From: Isochrysis galbana | Taxonomy: Eukaryota; Haptophyta; Isochrysidales; Isochrysidaceae | Direction of reading: 5' to 3' | Assembly (NCBI GenBank): GCA_018136815.1 | Contig: CM030936.1 | Location: 516,831 to 580,830 of the forward strand | Length of the DNA: 64,000 nucleotides | Part shown: positions 28,830-39,000 of the stretch, piece after piece | Layout: every line of letters begins with the position of its first letter | How positions within the stretch are numbered: the stretch's first letter is position 1 | Notes under the pieces: generated by a model | Told to the model about the DNA's origin: nothing | Database searches by the model: none | What the model saw: the letters and a program-made list of their open reading frames with translations, nothing else | Translations under genes and position numbers: made by a program

Positions 28830-29871
28830 ACCAGCTCAAAGCTCAAATGTCAAATGCGGAAAGGGTTCAACAATTGCCACCACACCAAAGGTCGAAAAGC
28901 GTTCGCAATCGCCATTCAATCCCTGTTGCACCGACGAGCAGTACGAGGCAGCGTACAGCGTGCGCTGCCGGCATTGCGCGCATTCAGAGTGCGATCCAAG
29001 CGGTCAGGAAGGAGGGCGTCCCGGGCACGGACCGCGGCTGGAAGCGGCGTGAAAGCATCTGCCGCGACGTGCTGCTGCGCGTACTCCGCTACAGTGACCT
29101 GGTGGCGGTGGACGACACGAACCCGGATCTGTTGGAATGCAGCGCATCTGCAAGGACCTCTTCAGCGAGCCGCGGCTGGTGATGGAGAGGGAGAGGGGGC
29201 ATAGCTACTGCACTATATGCTTGGCCGGGCACATGGGTGAAGGATACAAATCCAACAAAAGGACGGAATACCCACTCCCAGACGAATACACACTGGATGG
29301 CAAAACGGACCTCGATAAGACGGGGGTAAAACACTTAACGGAAGCCTTGCAAAAAGCCGAAAACAAATGCCGGCGGCTCACGGGCCCAGACAATTGGGAG
29401 AAAAGACTACAGCTACCGGACAACGTCTGGGCGCACCTGGCCGAGATATACACATCACCAATGCTTAGTTAGAGCGAGAGATACACATCTCCACTTTAAA
29501 CACATCACGCACAGGCGCATAGCCACGGCCAACAGATTTGCGGATCGGGATAGAATGTGCCGATTTCCGATTTTGCAAAGAGACGGACAAGTCCTCCACA
29601 CACCTAGGGGAGTGCCCGCGGCTATCGTATATTTTCGGCACGCTCGACGCGTTAGCCAGGCGCCCCCAACCACCAGAAGAGAAATCGATTATCGACGGAC
29701 TATTTCTCTATTTCTCCTACCGGATGGTTCGATGGTTCTTGCCCCAATTCGCTAGTCATATTATACATGTTAGCTTGGAGATACATTTACATTATTACAG
29801 ACTTTTATAGGATACACTATGACAACGCTACCTTCTCGGCAGAATCGGTGCTAATACGCATCGTAGAAAGA
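28830..29871 (+). pseudogene. LINE ORF C-terminal remnant, part 1
   Basis: Frame-shifted pieces of a non-LTR retrotransposon protein. From about 29340 the frame reads NKCRRLTGPDNWEKRLQLPD and, after a shift, HITHRRIATANRFADRDRMC. It then continues as the zinc-finger-like CKETDKSSTHLGECPRL (C-x2-C...H-x4-C pattern after correcting an ~8-bp duplication near 29562-29575) and finally LAWRYIYIITDFYRIHYD. The same blocks occur at 47551-48049 and, inverted, at 62101-62390. The part before 29140 (28847-29136, with GVPGTDRGWKRRESICRD) is in another frame and may or may not belong. The ORF is cut at 29871 and resumes at 31710. Several stops and shifts make it non-functional. Confidence 0.65.
29858..29871 (+). 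repeat. Left 14-bp target-site duplication
   Basis: GCATCGTAGAAAGA, identical to 31710-31723. It is part of the LINE coding sequence (RIVER) duplicated when the 1.84-kb element inserted. Confidence 0.8.
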
Positions 29872-31709
29872 TATAAAATATAAAATATAAAATAATTAAT
29901 GTTATATCCTAGCCAACCCCACTAGCTAATAGGACACAACTTTTCCGTCCCGGAATCCCGCCATGCCTGACGAGCTAGGTGTCCGAGTGCTACCGGGGGG
30001 AGGGGGCACTGCCCCCTCCCCTCGATATTCGTCCTCCCCCCAGTGCACGCACCGACCCCGCGCACCCCAGCACGTCCTCTCCTCGAGTCCACGCTGGGGG
30101 AAAACCCCTTTCGGGTAAAAAGAACGCAGGGGGGGGGGGGGCACTCGTGAATAGGAGCCCAGAAACGCAACCTACTTTTATAAGTGGGGGTCAATGGGGG
30201 CCTCGCGCCCCCCTCTCTCCATCGCGGACACCCCCCGGGGTGGGCCCGTACAATCAACCCCAGCCCCTGCCCTCTGGCATCAACACTCTGGCCCAGACCC
30301 CTAGTGGGCGCGCGGGCCGTGACTCGCACTCCCACGCCCAGCATGGGCCTGCCCTCGAGCTGACTCCCCCCCCATCCCTGGTCGCCAGGCAGACAGAGGG
30401 CTTCGGGCGGCTCCCAGGGCCAGCGAGGCAAGCGTGGGAGAGGCAGGAGGGGCCAGGGGCTGAGCCCCAGCCTCCACTGCCCCCTGAGCTGCCCTGGCTG
30501 GCCCTCTGAGAGCCCCCAAAGGGCCTCTGAGAGCAGGCCGTGGCGCGCCGCATGGCGACGCGCCGCAGGGAAAGAGGTGGAGGAGAACGGAGAGAGGGAG
30601 AGGGGGGTTTTACACCCCCCCCGATGGAGTGCGGTGAGAAACGGGACTCGTTTGCGTTAGCAAACGGGCGGAGGGGGGCGGCTGGCGACAGGAGGGGGAT
30701 GAGGAGGGAGAGGCTCAAGGCGCCTACGGGAACCACGGTGGCAGGTATCTCGAGGCGCAGTCTTTTATTTCTCGAGGACAGCTCGCGGTCGCGGCGAGAG
30801 CTGCAAGGGCCGTTTCTTTTCATGACGAGAGGTTCCTCCCCCCCCCCCCCGGTGCTTTTTCCCGGAGAGTCGGCCGGCGTCGACCGGTCCGCCTCAATGG
30901 GTTTTCCCTCATTGTAGCTTGTGGGGAGTTATAATGGGAGCCGGGGGTTTGCGAGGGGGGAGATTCGTAGGGGTGCATGTGCATATGCGTATGTGTCTAG
31001 TGACAGCACACGTCAAGGCGTACGGGCAGGTGCGCTGAGGGGTGTCGTGATAGTACCGGGCTAGTGGTGGCAGTAGTAGTACTAACGCTCAGATGTTTTA
31101 ATATATAGGAGCCCAGAAACGCTAATCTCTCTTCGCCTAAGCGAGTGGCCGCGGCGAGCCGCGGCCCTTCCCTCCTGGCTCTGGCGCCCCCGTCTTCTCT
31201 TACCCAAACGGGGCGAGAAGACACGTAAACGCTGGAGGGGAGAGCTGCCACTCCCCCCTCCCCTCCCTCTTCCCTCTTCCTCCTCTCTTCCCTGCGGCGG
31301 GGGCCCATGGCGCGCGCCTGCGGCCCCTCTTCAGGTCCCCAGGAGGCCAGCAGGGGCCTGGGAGCGCAGCTCAGGGGGCAGGTGAGGCTGGGGCATGGCC
31401 CAGGCCCCTCCTCCCTCTCCATCGCTGGCGCTCCGAGCCCCTGCGGGTCGACTGGAGCTGGCTGGGGGGTCCTGATCAGGGGGCCCAGGGGGAGGAGGGG
31501 TTGGTCAGAGGGATTGGCCGGCCTCGACAGGCCAGGGCGTGCGATTCAGGCATGCCTGTGGGGAGAGGAATGGGTCAGCTGGGCAGTGTGCTCCTGGCAA
31601 GCCATCAGGCATGCCAGGAGAGTGGGTGGTTCCTCCCCCATGGCGGGGGAGGAGTGGAGAGAGGGGGGGCTCGTGCCCCGCCATGGGTGAACCATGTATA
31701 AACTTAGTT
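29872..31709 (-). mobile_element. 1.84-kb insertion of repeat family C inside a LINE remnant
   Basis: Flanked by identical 14-bp copies of GCATCGTAGAAAGA, a length typical of target-primed (LINE/SINE-type) insertion. Read on the minus strand it ends with the repeat C module (TAGCTAGTGGGGTTGGC, GGATATAAC) and an AT tail (TTAATTATTTTATATTTT). Internally, about 30180-30560 and 31300-31690 are imperfect inverted arms (for example CTGCCCCCTGAGCTGC against its complement). The central block 30900-31110 occurs inverted at about 43735-43935. TAGGAGCCCAGAAACGC occurs at 30151 and 31108. No intact protein was recognised, so it is probably non-autonomous. Confidence 0.65.
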
Positions 31710-31723
31710 GCATCGTAGAAAGA
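31710..31723 (+). repeat. Right 14-bp target-site duplication
   Basis: GCATCGTAGAAAGA, matching 29858-29871. Confidence 0.8.
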
Positions 31724-31962
31724 ATAACGAGATTATGCTGCGCCCTCCTTTTCGCGAACTCGACAGATTCGTCGAGAACCGCCCAAGCCGGAATGGGGCG
31801 GCAACCAAAGAAAAGGATCGACCTGGGCGTTTTTCGCCCATTGTCCATTGTACGATTCGGACAATAAACAATAAAGGCAACCTAATTCCCAACACGGAAC
31901 TCCTATCTCTGGCCACAAGGCTAGGAATAGGAATAGAGCACCTGGTTACGGCCAATCCATAA
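31710..31962 (+). pseudogene. LINE ORF C-terminal remnant, part 2
   Basis: Continuation of the LINE protein cut at 29871. One frame gives RIVERITRL and GRQPKKRIDLGVF; another gives INNKGNLIPNTELLSLATRL and ends at a TAA at 31960-31962. Comparable words occur in the other copies: GRQPKKRID on the minus strand near 61970-61989, and NQKGNLVMSVNLKLVARAL near 47965-48030. The frame change shows decay. Confidence 0.6.
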
Positions 31963-32154
31963 ACAGTAAACAGGCTCGGAGACGGGCCACCAGTCAACTT
32001 AACAGGAACGCGGAGGCAAGTCCGAATAAGACCTCATAAATAACGCACCCCAGGCTACACGAAGTACGAAGCTCACAAGACCTCCCCGAACCGAATACGA
32101 AAGAATACCGAGCATAATTCTCAACAGGCCTACCCTGAACACGCATCCATAACC

Positions 32155-32335
32155 GGGCCCATGGTATCGTACCAGGGCCGCACCCCCGACACCAAAGACA
32201 AAGGAAAGATGGGGATGGGGGGGGGAAGGCGAGGAAGCGCGGAGTGAGGGGATGGGAGGGCGATATCTGACTGATATGCGGTAGTAGATACTGTCTAGCG
32301 ATAGGTGTGTAGCCCTGCATCTTCAGATCTTTTTT
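32155..32335 (+). repeat. SINE-like dispersed repeat B, copy 2
   Basis: TACCAGGGCCGCACCCCCGA, ACAAAGGAAAGATGGGG, then TAGGTGTGTAGCCC, ATCTTCAGATC and a T-run. Same orientation and order as 16721-16889. Confidence 0.65.
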
Positions 32336-32755
32336 CCCCCTCTCTCCAGAAGAAGAAGAAGATGGATCTTCATTCTCATTCAGTATAAAACATAAAACTC
32401 GCCGCTGCGCCGCTGCCGCTGCTTCGCTGCTTCCCCGGGCGACTTGCGACTTGTGACTTGTGTGCGAGGGGAGAAGAGAGAATAGGAGTAGAGTGGCATG
32501 AAGAAGCGGCGGGAAGGAGAGGGAGGGTGTGTGACGAGGGAGGAGGGAGTTGGAGAGGGGCGGGGGGGGGCGCACAGAGGAGAAGGAGTGTGAAGAGTCC
32601 GTGCATCCTCATCCTTCTCTCTAAGTTCTAAGTAGTAAGTAGTGCGTAGTTTTCACCAGTCGTGTAGGAAAAATAAAAGAGTCGTGAACTCGTATGTGAA
32701 TGTGAAAGGCGCGCGAGAGAAGAGAGAAGAGAGAGAGTTCTCGAGGAGAGCTCCC
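32336..32755. other. Intergenic between repeat B and the coiled-coil gene leader
   Basis: Purine-rich on the plus strand around 32470-32580, with repeated AGTAAGTAGT near 32630. No gene was recognised on either strand. Confidence 0.55.
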
Positions 32756-33014
32756 TCTGCCTACCGGGGCACCCCTCTCTCTCTTCTCTCCCTCCCCCCA
32801 TTCCTTTCGTCTTCTACTCTTGGTGCTTTCTCTAGTTTCTCTGCGCGTGTCTCTCCCGCCCCCGGTCCCCTCCCCCCCCCCTTCTTCTCTGGCCCAATCC
32901 CGTTCTCTCTCTCCTCTCCTCTCCTCCTCTCTCCTCTCCCCTCTAGAGCCCAATTCTCTTCCCCCTCCCACCCTCCCTACCCACCCACCTTCCACCGCCT
33001 CCCCCCCCCCCCCC
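32756..33014 (+). promoter_or_regulatory. Pyrimidine-rich leader of the coiled-coil gene
   Basis: About 250 bases of C/T-rich sequence on the coding strand (TCTCTCTCCTCTCCTCTCC, CCCTCCCACCCTCCC, then a C-run), ending exactly at the ATG at 33015. This is the same arrangement as at 21140-21600 and, on the minus strand, 20308-20425. Confidence 0.55.
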
Positions 33015-36000
33015 ATGTGGCAGCTCGCCCACACTCTCCCGCCCGGCCGAGAGGACCTGACCGTCCTCGAGTCAGAGACGTGCTCAGGCACCGCCAGTGC
33101 GAGCGACGAAGAGGCCCCACGGCCCTTGCAGCCCCCCCCCACAGAAGAAAGCCTCTGCCTCCGAAGAGACTCGCACGAAGACAGAGCTCACTCGGCCACA
33201 GAGGGAGAGGAGGAGGAGGAGGAGGAAGGGTACGGTAGGATGCGCGGCCGCGTGCCCCCCGCCGCCTTCGTCGAGCAGACACCACACTTCTTCTCGTGCT
33301 CCGCCAGCCATGCCATGCAGTACGACGGCGACGAATCCGACGGAAGCAGCCAGGATGATCCGACCGCCTCGCGTGTGCGCACGCCGCCGCACACCCGGCG
33401 CACCGGGCGAGAAAGCGCACCGCCTCCGTCTCCTCCCGCTCTCCCTGATGAGCTCGCGGTTTCTCTGGGCAGGCCCCTCTCTCCACTCCCCGAGCAGCCA
33501 GCGGCACCCTCTCCGTACGAGGAGGAACAGGCCTATTCGCGCCACTTGAGGCAGGGAACGGGGCACTCGGCGCCTCCAGAGGCGGGCGACGGCATTACGG
33601 CACACGTTGCTGCCGCCGGTACATCGGCGGCTGCGTCGCTCCCTCCTGACAGACGGGCGGCGGCAGGCGGCGCTTGTGCTACACATGGCAACGTTGGCAA
33701 CGCGTGTTGGGCATTCAGTGAGGAACACGGCAGTAGAGCAAGAGGTAGCAAGAGTCAAGGTCACGCCGGCGAGGATCCTGGGGGCACTAGTGGCGGTAGT
33801 TTTTCTCCCAACGGAGGTGAATTGGCCCGCATGGAGGGCGACGGCCTCCACAGCTGCGATGGGCAGATGATCCATGATGGCGGTGATAGTGGTGGGATTG
33901 GCGTGTTTGGCGGTGGTGGTGGGGTGATTGGTCTGTGCCCCGTCGGAGATGAACCCCGCTTGCGGGAGCAGCTCTCGCGCGCTCGCGCACAGCTGCACGC
34001 GGCACGGCTGGAGAACTCTAGATTTGGGGGCGAGCTGCGTACGGCGCAGCACAGGCTCCGGGAGGTGGAAGCGGAAGCACGCGATCGTGAGGCTCGTGTG
34101 GCAGCACTCGAGGCGGAACTGCAGGCGGCTGGTGGCGACCCATCACGGCAGGTGACGTCTAGGCTGGTTGAGCTAGCAGAGGCGCGCCTCGACGAGATGG
34201 CGGAGGCGTTGACGCAAAAGGAAGCGGAGCTCGCACGCGTCCAAGCCGCTTCGTGGGGCGCATGGGCACAGGACGCGGCTGTGCATGCTGAGCTGGGGCG
34301 ATTGCAAGATGAGCTCTCGCAATCGCACGTCGAGGTGACGAGATTGGGGAGGATCTTGTCCGAGACGCAGGAAGCAGCGGAGCGTGACGCGCGGGCGGCT
34401 GCGGAAGGGATCGTAGCGGAGCGCGCTGCGCGGCACATGGCGGAGGCGGCTGTAGTGGAGCTCAAGAGCGTCGAGGACACGTTGAGGGCGGATCTCAGCG
34501 AGGCAATGGAGGCTTTAGAGGTGAGGGGCACAAGTCGGAGTCTTCGAGTGCGCCCCCAACATCAAATACCGCGTGATGGTGTTTGGGCTCGCCGGAAGCT
34601 GGTCGCGCTCCTGAGCAGCACTGTTGCGATTGGCCACACCGGCCCCGCCCACCAGATATGCTTCAAATGAGCAATGCGTCCGCTTTGCACTGCGCAGGCG
34701 TCTCGTCATTCCACGTCCGCCTTGACCACCATCGAGATGGAACTCCACGCCAAGGTGGCTCAAATTGAGGGGGAGTTACGTGTTTCCCGAGCGCAGCTTG
34801 AAACTGCCCACGAGGAGCTCCTCGTCTTGCGCAAGGGATCGAGCGCGGCTGCGTTGTCGGCCAGGTGTGCACGCCACCGAGTAATTATCGTCCAGCCCTC
34901 GACGACTCGCCGATCCACCCACGTTGAGTCCCCCGTACCTTGAGCGACCGAACACTATGCACGCTGAGTCCATCGAACCCACTCGCTCTCTTGCGGACCG
35001 TCGTCGCGGCGAGTCGACCCTCCCGCTCATCTGCGTGCATTTGGAGCGGGTATCAACGTGCATCTGGCCCATCTTGTAGGTACGACGAGCAGCTCGCGCT
35101 CGTTCGCGACGAGGCCGCCGCCGCGGCTGCCGCAGCCGCCACCGCAATTGCTGACGCGCGCGCAGCCGCAGATGATGCAGTACGGCGTGCTAATAGCTTC
35201 CGCTCTCGCGCCGACATGGCCGACCTCTTTTCCGAGAAACTCGATGCGGCGCGTGCAGAAATTGACGCTCTCCGTGACCAACTCGCTCGCAGCTCGTTGT
35301 CGCAAGGTGGCGAGCGGCTTGATGGGGCAGCCCCAGCTGATCAGTCCGCAGCGTGCAAGAGCGGTGCGTCGGTCGCCAAGACCGTGGGCAGCGAGTCTGA
35401 GGCAGCGAGTTCACCTGCGGACCAGGGTGTCTTGGATGTCAATGATGATCGTCTCATGGGGGGGCTCGAGCCGGAGGGCATGAGGAGTGCTCATTCCAGC
35501 TGCGATTGTGGCGAGGGACGGGGCAGCCAACAAGCCTCTTTTGCCAGCTGTTGCGGTGCCAGTGATGGCAATTGGCCCGGATCACCCGCGGACGCCTCGT
35601 TTGGTCCTTTTCGTAAAAAAGGTGCCAATCAGATTTCCCGCTTCTCTCCCATAGCCCTAGATGAGGCAGCAACCGTTGAGGCGCTAGGAAGGGGAGGGTC
35701 GACTGAGCTGGTTCCTGCGGACGAACCAGATTGGCGACGGCTGCTTCGAGTTGCCAATGAAGAATCGGACGCCCTGAGAGCAGAACTCGCCGAGCTGAAG
35801 TTAGAATCAGCCTCGCTCGAGCACGACGTGGTGATACTGACTAAGCGTGTCAAGGCTGCCGACATCGCCGCCTCCGCCGCCGCGTCTGCGGAGAAGGAGC
35901 GCGAGGCGAAGACGGAAGAGACACTACGCATCCGTTCAGCGGAAGCCGTGGCGACGGCACGCGCGGTCATGCAGGAGCAGCTTGAGTCGCTGCGACGGCG

Positions 36001-39000
36001 CGCGGCCACGACATCCGTGGAACTGCAAAGTGCACGGGAAGAGGCAGAGGGCGCGCGTATGGAGCTCGACAAGACGCGGGGCGCGGTTGATCGCGCTCGA
36101 GCCGAGGCGCAGAGCGCGAGAAGAGACGCACAAGCTCTACGCGTTGAGGTTGACCTCGCACGAGGCGAGTTAGAGCGGGCAGAGCGGGATGCGTTTGAGG
36201 CGCGGAGAGAGCTTAAGATCACGCACGAGGTGGCGGCAGTCGCGTCGGAGGCTGCCGCTGCAATGGAGGAGGCAGAGGCTGCGCTGGCGGAGACGAGCCT
36301 CACTGCGCAGCGAGCGGCAGTGGATGCGAGGGTAGAGATCGATGCTGCGCTCGCGAGGGCCTCTGTATTAGAGCTGGAGAAGGAAGCGACAGCAAGATCA
36401 TATGGGCGTACGAGCAAAGAGAATCTAAGTTCCGAGGAGGTTGATGCAAGAGAGCTCTCGCAAAGAGCGCACGAGGTGGCGGCAGTCGCGTCGGAGGCTG
36501 CCGCTGCAATGGAGGAGGCAGAGGCTGCGCTGGCGGAGACGAGCCTCACTGCGCGGCGAGCGGCAGTGGATGCGAGGGTAGAGATCGATGCTGCGCTCGC
36601 GAGGGCCTCTGTATTAGAGCTGGAGAAGGAAGCGACAGCAAGATCATTTGGGCATACGGGCAAAGAGAATCTAAGTTCCGAGGAGGTTGATGCAAGAGAG
36701 CTCTCGCGAAGAGCGGGGTGCAGCACCGCACAGTCAGACGACGCCGCGACCGCTTTGCGGCAAGGGGATGCAGTTACGCGTCAAGAGCTCGATTCGGCCA
36801 TTTTTGCTGCTGTTGCGGATGCGCTTGAGATGGAGATGAGCCGAGCGGCCGAGGCTGCTGCCGCTGCCGCTTCTTTTGCATCGGAGAAGCTCGAAAGGGC
36901 GGCGGCGATGCAGGCGTTAGTGAAGGCCGACCGCGACGTGATGGCCATCGGCTTGCAAGCCATGGCAGTTGAGTTGTTCGCCGTCGAAACGGCGGCAGTT
37001 GAGAGGCAAGAGAATAGTGTGCGGGCCCGTGTCCATGCTGATGCAGTGGTTTCGGCGATGGGGGAGGTGGATGCGGAGTTAGAATGGGAGTCCGAATCCG
37101 CGGCCAAGGCTCACGCTGCTTATGAGCGAGCAGAGGCAAACGGGCAGGTCCTCGCCTCGGCGCTTGGCGAGTTAGAGATGGCGATGCGGGTGGAGATTTC
37201 GCGAGCTGGGTCTAGGGAGAGCGGCTCAGCAGCGGACGAGCACCTGCACGCCGATTGTGCCCAGGAGCATGGTGAAGGCGAGGCAGAGACGAGGCCTTGG
37301 AAGTGCGGCGGCACAAATGTTCGTGTGCTGGACGAGATCATGAGAGATGTCAAGGCGGCCGCGATGCGCGCCCAGGCCGAGCGAGGTATCCTGCGCCGGG
37401 CGGCACAAGAGGAGGCCGCGTCCGCGGCGGCCGATGCAGAGATGCGCGTACGCGTGGCTATTGAGGCCATGGCAGCAGAGAAGCTAAGAGCATCAGAAGA
37501 AGCGGCGGCCTTTGTGCGGTGCGAACTCGAGTCGTTGCGTGTTAGTGCTTCTACTTGGACGGAAGTGGAGGCCACCTTGCGGTCTCAGCTCGCCCATGCT
37601 TTGAGCAAATCAACGCATGAGGCGGCGTCTTGGGACTTGGCTTTGAAGCAGTCGCAAGCCGAAGTGGGAGCGCTGGCGGTGGAGCTCAGGGCGCGCGAGG
37701 CGTCGGTTCAGGAGAGTCAGCCTGTCGGGAGAGGAACCTGTGATGCAGAATCTGCGCAAGGGGATCGGGCAGAGAGAAATCATGTGCATCATACCCGCGT
37801 GCCGCGAGCTGTAGCAGATGCTACCATGCAGACTGAGGCGGTGGAGGTGCCAGACACAGCGGCTACACCACCTACCACGGCACAACCTTTCTTGGCGAAC
37901 GATGCGCAGGCTCCGCAAACTAAGATGGCTCCAGCGGTGGATCTTGCCTTGACAATGCGAGAGACGGTGCGTATGGGGAAGGGCGAGGTGGAAGCGGAAG
38001 CCAAGGCGCACATGGATTGTTTGAGAGCATCGTTCGATTCCGAAATTGCGGTGTGCCGGACCATACTCAGTTCCGAAATTGGCGCGCTGGACTCGTCTCT
38101 CGCTGGGGCTGCCGAATCGACGCGAGCACTAGAGGAGCAGGTCGCCACTCTGAAGGCTGAGCAGGAGGCTCTTCGCAAATCTTTCAGTGGCGCTGAGCGC
38201 CAGAGGATGGTCGAAGTTGCGGCGCAGCTCGAGAGGGCGAAGGAAGCGGCAACGGAGGCGGAGCGTGCGCGGGGCCAAGCGGTGCTCGCCGAAGCGTTGC
38301 GGGAGGCTGAGACGTTGGCGGAAGCCAAGGTAATGGAGGCGGTGGGCGCTGCCGTCGCGGAGGCCCGATCGGACGCACATCAGGCGTGCGAAGCGGCCGT
38401 TGCCGCGGCGCGTGCGGAGGCGGCCGCCGCAGCGCGCGCGACGGCGGCGGCATGGGCCGAGGAAATGGTGGAGGAGGCGAGAGCCGAGGCCGAGGCTCAA
38501 GTTGTACATGCGGCGAAGAGGGCGACTGCGCGAGCTGTCGCCGCTGAGGCCGAGGCTGCGGCGTTACGAATGGAGAGGGATCGCGGATCCGAGACGTTGC
38601 TTCAACTATCCACCCCCCTCGCATTGCAGTCGGTTGGGATAGCCCAAGCGGAAGCGGAGGCGCAACCAGTCAGCACTAGTGCTTGCGTTCCGCACAAACA
38701 GAAGGCCAGCCGCTCTATGGCGCTTGACGATATACACGGCATTGGCGATGGTTTTTGGGCGCTCGCATCACACGGGGTGTCGGATTTTTTAAAGTCTGAG
38801 GACGACCGCATTCGCACTCCGAGCGCCGCCGACAACAGGCTTATGGGCGAGTCAGAGGTGGCGTTGCTACGCCGCGAGCTGGACTCGATCACTGCGGCTG
38901 TGGCTGCCCGAGAAGAGCAAGTCGGTGCCCAACTTGCGACGGCGATGAAAGAGGCACGGCGAGCAGCCGATGAGAAGGAAGCGGCGCGGCGGCAGTGCGA

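Noticed and set aside
31140-31680. GC-rich open frames on both strands between 31.1 and 31.7 kb
   Set aside because: They fall in the right arm of the inserted repeat and have no recognisable protein features.
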